Positions 30,529 to 38,316 of a DNA stretch of 64,000 nucleotides are shown here, piece by piece. The translations under genes were made by a program, and so were the position numbers. The stretch's first letter is position 1; the number at the start of each line of letters is the position of its first letter. The notes below the pieces were generated by a model, which saw only the letters and a list, made by a program, of their open reading frames with translations, did not search any database and had not been told where the DNA came from. Source of the stretch: Calothrix anomala FACHB-343. Its GTDB lineage: Bacteria; Cyanobacteriota; Cyanobacteriia; Cyanobacteriales; Nostocaceae. The DNA is taken from assembly GCF_014696435.1 (NCBI RefSeq), contig NZ_JACJQG010000042.1, positions 19,025 to 83,024 on the forward strand, given 5' to 3'.

Positions 30529-30892
30529 AACATTTTCAGCGTATAGAGGCGTTTCCTTAAACGTCTCTACATTCAAATTGCAATTTAATTACTCATACCA
30601 ATTCTCTATAGCAATCCTCAATGAATTATAAATACTTACAGCATATTTCAAATAAATGAGGTACAAGCTTCGGGGCAAATCCCCGTATGTAGCGTAAGCC
30701 GCTCTGTTAAACCTACCCAAAATTACCCAAGTCTAGACTTAACTGGACATGCAAAATTTTGGTGTTAACTTCCTGTTTCATTGTGGTCTTAGGATGACTC
30801 CTAAGAGGTTTGTCCACTCCGCAAGCTGACACGGTAGAGCTTACCGCCCAACGGGAGAGCCAGTTCGCCTACGAGAAACCCCTGCGTACCCG
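30529..30892. other. clpB downstream hairpin and the TnpB element end
   Basis: AGAGGCGTTT at 30545-30554 pairs with AAACGTCTCT at 30559-30568 (one mismatch), a terminator-like hairpin 16 bp after clpB. From about 30745 to 30892 the sequence is GC-rich and structured and forms the 3' side of the tnpB gene, a candidate omegaRNA region. No protein gene. Confidence 0.6.
30745..30892 (-). ncRNA. Candidate omegaRNA / right-end region of the TnpB element
   Basis: Immediately downstream of the tnpB stop on the minus strand is a GC-rich stretch with several short stems, including CTTAGGAGTCATCCTAAG at about 30789-30806. TnpB nucleases use an RNA from the 3' end of their own gene and the element right end as guide scaffold, so this is where it should be. 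The exact boundary and guide start cannot be set from one copy. Confidence 0.45.
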
Positions 30893-32030
30893 TCACTGGC
30901 TCACCACATCTGAACATTTTGGAATATGAATTCCATCAAACCAACGCTCTAGATTCTTTGATGCGTTTAAATCTCTATCCTCAATGTGATTGCATTCTGG
31001 ACAGACGTAAACGCGATTTTTTAAAGGCATCTTATGACGATGCTGACCACAATTAGAGCAAATCTGAGAACTAGGAAACATCCTATCAAAAGCGCGTTAA
31101 TTTGCTAGAAAATTTTTCAGTCTTGTACTCTAACTGACGCTTGAATTCATACATACCACAATCAGCAATAGCACCTGCTAATTTATGATTTTTCAAGAAT
31201 GCTTTGATTGACAAATCCTCTATCTTTATCTCGCTGTGGTTTTTAGCTAAATAGTGAGTTAATTTGTGTATTGCATCTTGGCGAATATTACTGACTGTGG
31301 CGTGTATTCTACTTAGTTTCTTAACAGCTTTAGCTCTATTTTTAGAGCCTTTTACCTTCCTGCTAACACTACGCTGTAAACGCTTCATGCGTCTATTCAT
31401 ACGTTTGTAAGCTTTGGGATTTTTAAACACCTTGCCTGTGCTGGTTACAGCTAATTCTTTGATACCAATATCAACGCCTACAATCGGTCTATTAGCCGCA
31501 ACAGATGGTTTATCAATCTCATATTTGATGGCAATAAACCATCTATTAGCTTGGCGTGAAATGACACAATTATGAATGAGCGTACATGGTAATGGTTCGG
31601 CTAATTTTACCCAACCTATTGACGGTAATTTAACACGCTTACCATCATTTTTAATCATTGGCTTGGCTTTGGTTCCCGATTCTAAATAGAAAGAATCTCT
31701 TTGACCTTTCTTTTTGAAAAGAGGTTGTTTTGATACCTTTTTAAAGCATCTATCCCAAGCCTGCCGTAAATCCGCTAACGCTTTTTGTGGAACATTTTTA
31801 TTAACTTCATAATACCAATCATGCTGTGATTTCACCTCTGCAACTAATCTTTTATGTAAATCAATTGCTGATGGAATTTTTACAGCTTTGTTAGTTTCGC
31901 GCTGTTTCAAAACCTCTATAATTGCAGCATTTGCCCAATTATAAGCATGACGCGCCACACCACAAGCTTTTTTAAATGCTGTTTGTTGCTGATTATTTGG
32001 CATCAATGCTGTTTTGAAACTGAGTAACAT
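30893..32030 (-). pseudogene. tnpB: TnpB RNA-guided nuclease of IS200/IS605-type element, broken by a frameshift
   Basis: Two adjacent frames together make a full TnpB. The first (314 residues, 31086-32030) has an N-terminal helix-turn-helix-like region, RuvC-I with Asp187 in VGVDIGIKELAVTS, and RuvC-II with Glu271 in IKIEDLSIKAF, then stops. The second (30893 to about 31081) continues with MFPSSQICSNCG, the CPEC half of the zinc finger, and RuvC-III with Asp in IEDRDLNASKNL. Removing one T from the TTTT run near 31088 restores TRFDRMFPSSQIC, so a single-base insertion separates them. No tnpA transposase is present. A sequencing error or recoding is not excluded. Confidence 0.88.
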
Positions 32031-32089
32031 TGCTCGACCTTCAATGTAGGCTATAATATCTAGTATATCAGATACATTGCTCTTTATGT

Positions 32090-32254
32090 ATGCCGAAAAT
32101 CAAATTCCAGCCTAAGAATAAAGTGGCTTTTGATAAAGCTCCTGTACAGTTCAAAGTTCTGCCAGGTGTGAGGGAGAAATTAAAAACCGTTCCAGACTGG
32201 CAGGAACGGTTGAGAGAATATGTTGATCAGTTAATTCAAGATGTGGACGATTAG
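32090..32254 (+). CDS. Small 54-residue protein divergent from tnpB
   Basis: The ORF reads MPKIKFQPKNKVAFDKAP, then VQFKVLPGVREKLKTVPDW, and ends EYVDQLIQDVDD. It starts 59 bp from the tnpB start on the opposite strand. The charged, helical composition with a basic N-terminus and an acidic C-terminus resembles small regulators or antitoxin-like proteins. I recall similar short proteins next to cyanobacterial tnpB genes but cannot verify this. A shared divergent promoter is likely in the AT-rich gap. It may regulate tnpB or be a conserved passenger of the element. Confidence 0.6.
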   Translation: MPKIKFQPKNKVAFDKAPVQFKVLPGVREKLKTVPDWQERLREYVDQLIQDVDD

Positions 32255-32583
32255 GAAGCTTTGTCTGTATCTGGGCAGAATTTAGTCAACAGTTTCTAAC
32301 CCTTGGGTGGGGAGCGTCAAAAAAAAATATCTCACTCATAAATAGGGTGCGTTAAAGTTTGTTAACGTGCCCTATTGGATTTTGTTACCATATTTTGTCT
32401 ATTAATTCTGGCACTGTAATATTTATTAACAAAACAAAAAAAGTTTTTTACTTACGTATTTCAGAATTTAGCTGATCATTCGCTAACAATCCGGTATAGT
32501 TTTGCATGGGTTTGGTAGCTAGATAGCTGCTACCTCAAACCTTGTTTAAGGTAACCTAATTCAGCACTTCACAGACTTAAAAA
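32255..32583. promoter_or_regulatory. Upstream region and 5' leader hairpin of the SLH protein gene
   Basis: No gene. At 32509-32541, GGTTTGGTAGC pairs with GCTACC(TC)AAACC around a short loop, a strong hairpin about 43 bp before the ATG. It could be a mRNA-stabilising leader or a regulatory element. The left boundary of the TnpB element may also lie here. Confidence 0.45.
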
Positions 32584-34281
32584 ATGAAATATCGGGGTTT
32601 TGAAATTTTGTCCGCCAAATATCTCAGTTCTGTTTTTGGCAGTAGTCCTACATCTCATCTACCATTGCGAGCCGGATTAACTACTGCATTAGTTATTGCC
32701 ACTGGTTTAATCTTACCAGGTGGGGTCAATGCCGATCCCAGTCCCCAGAAAGCGATGTCTACGACGGGCTACGCCTACGCGCCAAATCTCATAGCCCAAG
32801 TTCCCGCCACTGGAACTGTAATTTACGTGAACCCAGCCACCGGTGCAGATACAGCCGGTGGGGGAACACAAGCTGCACCTTTTAAAACTATTACCTTTGC
32901 TCTGAGTCAAGCTCAAGCAGGGACAGTGATTCAACTCGCTGCGGGAAATTATAACCAGCAAAGTGGAGAAACTTTCCCTCTGTTAATGAAATCAGGGATT
33001 ACACTGCGCGGTGATGAAGCCAGCAAAGGGCAAACCGTCATAATTACAGGTGGCGGTTTTTATACTAGCCGTACCTTTGCCAGACAGGATATTACAATTC
33101 TGGCGGAAAACAATACAGCGATCGCCGGTTTGACTATCACCAACCCTAATACAAGGGGTACGGCTGTCTGGGTAGAATCCACTAATCCCCTGATTACAAA
33201 TAACACCTTTACTAAAAGTGTAAGAGACGGAGTTTTTGTCACAGGTACAGGGAATCCCAAAATTGAAAATAATATCTTTGTGCAGAACACAGGTAATGGA
33301 ATTTCCGTAACTAGATCTGCCCAAGGTGAAATTCGCAACAACTTATTTCAGGATACTGGTTTTGGAATTGCGATCGGTGGAGCTTCCACACCTTTAGTAG
33401 TCGAAAACCAAATTATCCAAAACCAAGATGGTCTTTTTATCTCCGAAACTGCTAAACCTGTCCTTCGCAAAAATATCATTCAGAGCAATAAGCGGGATGG
33501 GGTGGTAGCGACTATTAGCGCCCTTCCAGACTTGGGAACTACGGAAAATCCTGGTGGTAACCTCATCCGAAATAACACCCGTTATGATGTGCATAATGCC
33601 ACAACTAGTAATAAGATTAGTGCTATTGGCAACGATATCGATCAAAAGCGCATCTTTGGTTCCGTAGAATTTGTTGCTGCTAATGTTGGTGGTGCTACCG
33701 CCTTTAATGATGTGCCAACAGGTTACTGGGCTAAGGCTTATATCGAAGCCTTATCCTCGCAAAAAATTATTGCTGGTTTTCCTGATGGTACCTTTAAACC
33801 CAACGATCCTGTAACTCGCGCTCAATTCGCCACCATTATTAATAAAGCTTTTGCACCGCCAGCAAAACGCCCAGCCATTCAATTTAAGGATGTCAAAAGT
33901 GATTTTTGGGCTTTTGCAGCAATTCAATCTGCTTACCAAAGTCAGTTTGTTTCTGGCTATCCTGATGGCACATTTAAACCACAGCAACAAATTCCCAGAG
34001 TACAAGCTTTAGTAGCTTTAGCTAGTGGTCTTAATTTAACTACAGACAATCAAAATATCCTCAGTTTCTACACTGATGCTGCCCAAATTCCCAAATATGC
34101 CCTAAATCAAATTGCGGCGGCAACTGCCAAGCAATTAGTGGTTAACTATCCTACAGTGAAGCAACTTAATCCTAATCGGGATGCAACCAGAGCTGAAGTA
34201 GCAGCCTTTGTCTACCAAGCACTAGTCAATGCTGGACGCGCGCCAGCCATTCCATCAGCCTATTTAGTTACAGCTCAGTAA
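32584..34281 (+). CDS. Secreted beta-helix protein with DUF1565 and S-layer homology domains
   Basis: A 565-residue surface protein. The N-terminus has a signal peptide (hydrophobic TTALVIATGLILPGGVNA, about 33-50). A DUF1565 segment (IYVNPATGADTAGGGTQAAPFKTITFAL, about 79-107) leads into a right-handed parallel beta-helix (to about 345) with repeated N-N-x-F/I turns. Three SLH-type repeats follow (from FNDVPTGYWAKAYIEAL, about 378-560), which anchor proteins to the cell wall or outer envelope. A 29-bp interspersed repeat is inserted in frame at 32752-32780, just behind the signal peptide. Confidence 0.88.
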   Translation: MKYRGFEILSAKYLSSVFGSSPTSHLPLRAGLTTALVIATGLILPGGVNADPSPQKAMSTTGYAYAPNLIAQVPATGTVIYVNPATGADTAGGGTQAAPFKTITFALSQAQAGTVIQLAAGNYNQQSGETFPLLMKSGITLRGDEASKGQTVIITGGGFYTSRTFARQDITILAENNTAIAGLTITNPNTRGTAVWVESTNPLITNNTFTKSVRDGVFVTGTGNPKIENNIFVQNTGNGISVTRSAQGEIRNNLFQDTGFGIAIGGASTPLVVENQIIQNQDGLFISETAKPVLRKNIIQSNKRDGVVATISALPDLGTTENPGGNLIRNNTRYDVHNATTSNKISAIGNDIDQKRIFGSVEFVAANVGGATAFNDVPTGYWAKAYIEALSSQKIIAGFPDGTFKPNDPVTRAQFATIINKAFAPPAKRPAIQFKDVKSDFWAFAAIQSAYQSQFVSGYPDGTFKPQQQIPRVQALVALASGLNLTTDNQNILSFYTDAAQIPKYALNQIAAATAKQLVVNYPTVKQLNPNRDATRAEVAAFVYQALVNAGRAPAIPSAYLVTAQ

Positions 34282-34361
34282 GCAGTAGTTAGGACTATTG
34301 TCCACAACCCAAAAGCCGAAAATTTGAACCGGCAATGGGCTGAAAAAGTCCTAGCATCAAA

Positions 34362-34392
34362 AGGGAGAGGTAAATTTAGCTTACCTCTCCCT
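34362..34392 (+). terminator. Hairpin downstream of the SLH protein gene
   Basis: AGGGAGAGGTAA at 34362-34373 pairs perfectly with TTACCTCTCCCT at 34381-34392, 7-nt loop, 80 bp after the stop codon. There is no strong U-tract, so it may act as a terminator or a 3' stabiliser. Confidence 0.65.
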
Positions 34393-34889
34393 CTACTATT
34401 TGATCGTTCTTAAATTAGCTAGAACAGGAAGAAGCCTCACACCTACCCGATAGGGAGGTGTTGAGATGAATTGCGAGCGAGATGACGACAGTCCTGTGAC
34501 CGACCCAATCGCAGAGCGCGAAATTAGGCAGGAGGACATGGAGGAAACGAGCAAAATATTTCATAATTTGGTACAATAAGCTTGGTTAACTTCACCCGTA
34601 TTGGTGTCTGATAAGCCTCTGCCCAGTGGCATTGCGACCATTGGTAAGCGACTCCGTTGCACAGCAAGCGAAGTAAGTAGGCACATCTTGATAAATACAA
34701 ATCACCTCCGGGTTTGTCCAATAGTGCAAATAAGCCAGCATTTCATCCAGGACAGTAAAATTTGTAGGGTACAAGGTAAGAAATTACTTAGTCTGCGGTA
34801 GGGCATTCCGTAGACTTAAAACAAAGCTCATCGCCTCCGTTCGCGTAGCGTCTCCGTCAGGAGAAGCAATAGCTGGATTGGGTGAGAAG

Positions 34890-34920
34890 CCCACACTGTA
34901 CTGCTTGCAGTCAGTGTGGG
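34890..34920 (-). terminator. Hairpin at the end of the RTX gene
   Basis: CCCACACTG at 34890-34898 pairs with CAGTGTGGG at 34912-34920, with a possible inner CTGC/GCAG pairing. It lies just beyond the RTX-gene stop on the minus strand. Confidence 0.6.
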
Positions 34921-34926
34921 AGTATG

Positions 34927-36660
34927 TCACACGAACACAAACTGAGTTGTGTTGGTGAGGTTCAATTGGCCAAAAGCAGCACCTGCGGTAACGCCTTGAA
35001 CAAGAGCAATTAGATCATCATCTGTAGTACTGGCGGTTGAATTTATGTCATAAATACCCACTCCTGTAAATCCTCCTGCAATAACACTATTTACTAACCG
35101 ATAGTCAGCTGCTGCCCCCCTAAGCTGAATTCGATCTAACTCATTTGTTGGTTCTGGTGCCCCTAGAGAATTACTGAGGTCAAAATCAGTAATGCGAGCG
35201 AAATCAGCATTGCCGGCAGAGTCATAGAGGATCGAGCCAAATATACCGCCCGTGCCCAGTACGAAGGTATCTCGATCCAAGGAACTACCGCTTGTCAACA
35301 CATCTATTTGACCATCTCCACCACCGGTCAAGATGTCATTGCCAGTACCACCGATGAGCGCGTCGTTGCCTGTGCCGCCGTTGAGCGTGTCATTGCCGCC
35401 TTCGCCGTTGAGGGTATCATTGCCCGCACCGCCGTTGATCGTGTTGGCAGAAGCGTTCCCCGTAACGCTGTCATTACCCCCACCCATCGTCGCATTCTCG
35501 AAGTTGATGTAGCTTTCACCGCCAAAGTTTGTCAGACCGGTTGCCATGTTGAAGACATAGTTCCCATTGAAGGCAGTATGGTCGATTAGGTCAACACCTG
35601 TGCCACCATCCATCGTCTCGCCGCCGAGTCCAGAGAACATCACATCGTTGCCAGCATCACCACGGTAAGTACCGCCATCGCCGTCTGAACGGATGATGTC
35701 ATTACCATCACCGCCGTTGAGCGTGTCCCTACCACTGCCGCCGATGAGCGAGTCGTTGCCCGTGCCGCCGATGAGTGAGTCGTTGCCCGTGCCGCCGTCG
35801 AGCGTGTCATTGCCGCCTTCGCCGTTGAGGGTATCATTGCCCGCACCGCCGTTGATCGTGTTGGCAGAGGCGTTACCCGTAACGCTGTCATTACCCCCAC
35901 CCATCGTCGCGTTCTCAAAGTTGATGTAGCTTTCACCGCCAAAGTTTGTCAGACCGGTTGCCATGTTGAAGACATAGTTCCCATTGAAGGCAGTATGGTC
36001 GATTAGGTCAACACCTGTGCCACCATCCATCGTCTCGCCGCCGAGTCCAGAGAACATCACATCGTTGCCAGCATCACCACGGTAAGTACCGCCATCGCCG
36101 TCTGAACGGATGATGTCATTACCATCACCACCGTTGAGGGTATCTCTGCCAGTGCCGCCGATGAGCGAGTCGTTACCTAAGCCGCCGTTAAGGATATCGT
36201 CACCCGCGCCGCCATTAATTGTGTCGTTGCCGCCATTACCGTTTAGGACGTTATTCAGGCTGGAGCCAATGATTGTCTCACCGCCTTGGCTACCCCCGAC
36301 ATTCTCGAAGTTGAGAATAGTTTCCGTATTACCACCACTGACTGAAGTGACACCTGTTGCCAAGTTGATGGTGACTGTGGAAGAGAAGTTAACACTGGAA
36401 TAATCAATCGTGTCGATACCAGTTCCACCATTGTGGACATCAAAGCTTACAGCATCGTCATCGATAACCCTATCGTTGCCAGCGCCGCCGTTGACGGTAT
36501 CTCTTCCCGTGCCGCCGTTGAGGGTATCGTTAGTGCCAAGAGCGTTGATAGTGTCATTACCGCCAAATCCGTTAATGATATCAGGTTGATCAATACCAAA
36601 GATTAGATCAATTTGACCGGGCAGATTGTTAGGGTTATTGTCGCCGTTAATAATTGCCAT
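34927..36660 (-). CDS. RTX calcium-binding protein with a duplicated 139-residue module
   Basis: A 577-residue protein dominated by GGxGxDx(L/I/F)x nonapeptides (NGGAGNDTLNGEGGNDTLDGG and similar), which bind calcium in beta-rolls. No Sec signal peptide is present; such proteins usually leave by type I secretion using the C-terminal part. The C-terminal 140 residues (from DVLTSGSSLDRDTFVLG, with FARITDFD and DRIQLRG) are the non-repetitive tail common in cyanobacterial RTX proteins. A block of about 139 residues with RSDGDGGTYRGDAGNDVMFSG occurs twice in tandem, nearly identical in DNA. No transporter genes are adjacent; function may be surface or exopolymer related. Confidence 0.9.
   Translation of the reverse strand: MAIINGDNNPNNLPGQIDLIFGIDQPDIINGFGGNDTINALGTNDTLNGGTGRDTVNGGAGNDRVIDDDAVSFDVHNGGTGIDTIDYSSVNFSSTVTINLATGVTSVSGGNTETILNFENVGGSQGGETIIGSSLNNVLNGNGGNDTINGGAGDDILNGGLGNDSLIGGTGRDTLNGGDGNDIIRSDGDGGTYRGDAGNDVMFSGLGGETMDGGTGVDLIDHTAFNGNYVFNMATGLTNFGGESYINFENATMGGGNDSVTGNASANTINGGAGNDTLNGEGGNDTLDGGTGNDSLIGGTGNDSLIGGSGRDTLNGGDGNDIIRSDGDGGTYRGDAGNDVMFSGLGGETMDGGTGVDLIDHTAFNGNYVFNMATGLTNFGGESYINFENATMGGGNDSVTGNASANTINGGAGNDTLNGEGGNDTLNGGTGNDALIGGTGNDILTGGGDGQIDVLTSGSSLDRDTFVLGTGGIFGSILYDSAGNADFARITDFDLSNSLGAPEPTNELDRIQLRGAAADYRLVNSVIAGGFTGVGIYDINSTASTTDDDLIALVQGVTAGAAFGQLNLTNTTQFVFV
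35341..36174. repeat. 417-bp tandem duplication inside the RTX gene
   Basis: The segments at about 35341-35757 and 35758-36174 are offset by exactly 417 bp (139 codons). For example CACATCGTTGCCAGC begins at 35641 and again at 36058. They differ at only a few positions, mostly at the junctions, including in the third codon position, which suggests recent duplication or gene conversion. Confidence 0.88.
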
Positions 36661-37479
36661 AATAAGTATCTCCTTCCATGAAAATATAAAGAAACTAACT
36701 CGTTACTTTCTGATAAAGAAACGAGGTGTATTACTGAGAAGGTTGAACTTTCAGTGTTTTTACACTATTAGGCAGGAGAGTAGTATGTATAGTACCCCGA
36801 AGGGTACCTTTTTATAGAAAGCGCCGGGAAACTCTGATCCGTGGGTGGAGAAAGATAGCCGCCCCGCCGCTTGGGGCATTGGTGATTTCTTCACAATGCG
36901 CCATTCTCTTGTAGGTGGCGTTTTTTATCGTAAATAAAAGGGTTTAAGACCCCTGCGTCTATACGTAGTATCATTCTCAGTCGGGGTTTAAATCCCCGAC
37001 TGAAAATGTCTTTAATTTTGAATTTTGAATTTTGAATTTTGAATTTTGAATTGTTAATTGGATCTTTGTTCACAAGCAGAGATATCGGTGAACCCACCCC
37101 TACCCAGGCGCAGCAACATCAGTTTGAAATCCTGCTTTTTTCAAAGCCAGGAGAGTTCAAAATCCATACAACATTAAAGCGCCAAGATTAACAATTTGTT
37201 AGCTTGACGCTTTAAAAATTACTAATTTTATTAAATCAGGGCCTCATAATTTAACTGACCCTTATTTATGGATTTATATTCAGGGTCTTTATATGGGCTG
37301 ACCCCGTTTGAACAATTTTCAGTTTCTCAGAAATTTTTTTAATTTCAGTTTTTCTAATATTTTTTTTATGTTTTCTGTCTTTAGGTTTCTAAAATTGAAT
37401 AAAAGTTAAGTAATTTAAAGACTATAAACATATATAAAGTAAAAGCAGTTGCAAATTAATTGCTTAACTTTGACTTAAT
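36661..37479. other. RTX upstream region and repeats
   Basis: No gene in 819 bp. Contents are the hairpin at 36792-36807, a hairpin at 36977-37003 (TCAGTCGGGG/CCCCGACTGA), TTTTGAA heptamers at 37016-37052, and an AT-rich stretch (37160-37450). The motif GATATCGGTGAACCCACCCC at about 37080 resembles an inverted-element end also seen near 49370 and 61050. Confidence 0.6.
36792..36814 (+). terminator. GTACCC-CGAA-GGGTAC hairpin with T-tract
   Basis: GTACCC at 36792-36797 pairs with GGGTAC at 36802-36807 and is followed by CTTTTTAT, a short intrinsic terminator on the plus strand. Read on the minus strand, toward the RTX gene, the loop is C(UUCG)G, an exceptionally stable tetraloop, so it may instead be part of the RTX leader. 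Confidence 0.45.
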
Positions 37480-37749
37480 TTATGAACGTTTTTGTCTGTT
37501 TTCTTCCCAACGCCAAAGAAATATCATCAAAGCGACAATTCCTATCTGCAATAAGAAATTAGGTAATCCACTCTCAACATCTTTTCCCGCTAGCAGTTTG
37601 AAAAAAAATACGAATGCGCCAATAAAAGCAGAAGCACCAAAAGCAACATAGCTAAATTTTCTTAAGCCACGATAAGGAGCCTTCATTTCTGCTTTCAGGC
37701 GAGCATATTGTTCCGAGTTTAGGCGACTTTTGGGATTTTGTTCTACCAT
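37480..37749 (-). CDS. DUF3493 (LPA3-related) small membrane protein
   Basis: An 89-residue protein with two hydrophobic segments (about 33-52 and 64-80). The motif LNSEQYARLKAEMKAPYRGLRKFSYVAFGASAFIGAFVFF fits DUF3493, a family shared by cyanobacteria and plastids and related to the plant low-PSII-accumulation protein LPA3. A role in photosystem II assembly is possible but unproven in cyanobacteria. Its start is 36 bp from the divergent tRNA-Thr. Confidence 0.75.
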   Translation of the reverse strand: MVEQNPKSRLNSEQYARLKAEMKAPYRGLRKFSYVAFGASAFIGAFVFFFKLLAGKDVESGLPNFLLQIGIVALMIFLWRWEENRQKRS

Positions 37750-37761
37750 GCGTAAAAACTA

Positions 37762-37770
37762 TGCTATAAT
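37762..37770 (+). promoter_or_regulatory. Extended -10 promoter of tRNA-Thr
   Basis: TGCTATAAT is a consensus extended -10 element ending 14 bp before the tRNA 5' end. A -35 hexamer is not obvious, as is common for extended -10 promoters. Confidence 0.6.
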
Positions 37771-37784
37771 TACGAACTGTATGC

Positions 37785-37856
37785 GCCGATGTGGCTCAGT
37801 GGTAGAGCAGCTGATTCGTAATCAGCAGGCCACGGGTTCAAATCCCGTCATCGGCT
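37785..37856 (+). tRNA. tRNA-Thr (anticodon CGU)
   Basis: A 72-nt cloverleaf can be drawn. The acceptor GCCGATG (37785-37791) pairs with CATCGGC (37849-37855). The D arm contains CTCAGTGGTAGAG, the anticodon stem GCTGA/TCAGC encloses TTCGTAA with anticodon CGU, and the T arm is CGGGTTCAAATCCCG. The discriminator is U and CCA is not encoded. It reads ACG threonine codons. Confidence 0.97.
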
Positions 37857-38076
37857 TTTATTTCAACTCAGTTGTGCTAGTTAATTGTCTTTAGAGGAAC
37901 GCATCATAATTTTTACACAAAAGCTCCTTTGAAATAGCAAGACTAAGCAAAGGGCTAAGATAGCTTAACGCAATTGATTGAGCTACTTTATTTGTAGAGA
38001 TCGCCTAATATTCGAGATTGCCAAAACGGCATATTCCTAAATTATTTAACTAAAACTTTAAAAAAATGCTATTTAG

Positions 38077-38316
38077 CTATAGAATATCTTTATTCCCAAT
38101 TTGCAGTTGTTTTTTACTGCGTTTTAGTTCTTTCCACAGCAATTTAATTTGCTTATAAGCTTCCGCAGGCGGAATTTTTCCCCCAGTTTCCAAATTACAG
38201 ATATAGCTTATGCGTTGGCTAAATTCTTGTAAATTTGCATTGAAAACTAGGTTTTTGGGCTGGACTTGACCGTAGTAGCGACTACGCGGGTAGAGAAAAT
38301 CATCTTTACTAGCCAA
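38077..38316 (-). CDS. Small conserved cyanobacterial protein (possibly DUF7219)
   Basis: A 79-residue soluble protein (MASKDDFLYPRSRYYGQVQPKNLVFNANLQEF at the start; ending PPAEAYKQIKLLWKELKRSKKQL). I recall close homologues across filamentous cyanobacteria, annotated as a domain of unknown function, probably DUF7219, but cannot confirm the accession. Composition is helical and basic at the C-terminus. Function unknown. Confidence 0.72.
   Translation of the reverse strand: MASKDDFLYPRSRYYGQVQPKNLVFNANLQEFSQRISYICNLETGGKIPPAEAYKQIKLLWKELKRSKKQLQIGNKDIL

Larger units (their letters stand above)
34282..34926. other. Gap between the SLH and RTX genes with hairpins and repeat fragments
   Basis: No supported gene. 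It contains a terminator-like stem at 34362-34392, a second strong hairpin at 34436-34465 (CTCACACCTACCC/GGGAGGTGTTGAG), a fragment of the GTTCGCGTAGCGTCTCCG interspersed repeat at about 34842-34868, and the RTX-gene hairpin at 34890-34920. The ORFs of 60-66 codons at 34524-34801 overlap one another on both strands and look spurious. Confidence 0.6.

Noticed and set aside
30893-31081. Separate 62-residue zinc-finger protein
   Set aside because: It is the zinc finger and RuvC-III end of TnpB, separated by a single-base frameshift, not an independent gene.
34524-34801. Three overlapping ORFs of 60-66 codons
   Set aside because: They overlap on both strands, have no ribosome-binding site and lie in repeat-rich spacer.
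35640-36403. Several open frames on both strands in the RTX gene
   Set aside because: They are shadows of the GGxGxD repeat codons and recur at the 417-bp period.
36891-37097. 68-codon minus-strand ORF
   Set aside because: Its middle is only the translated TTTTGAA heptamer run.
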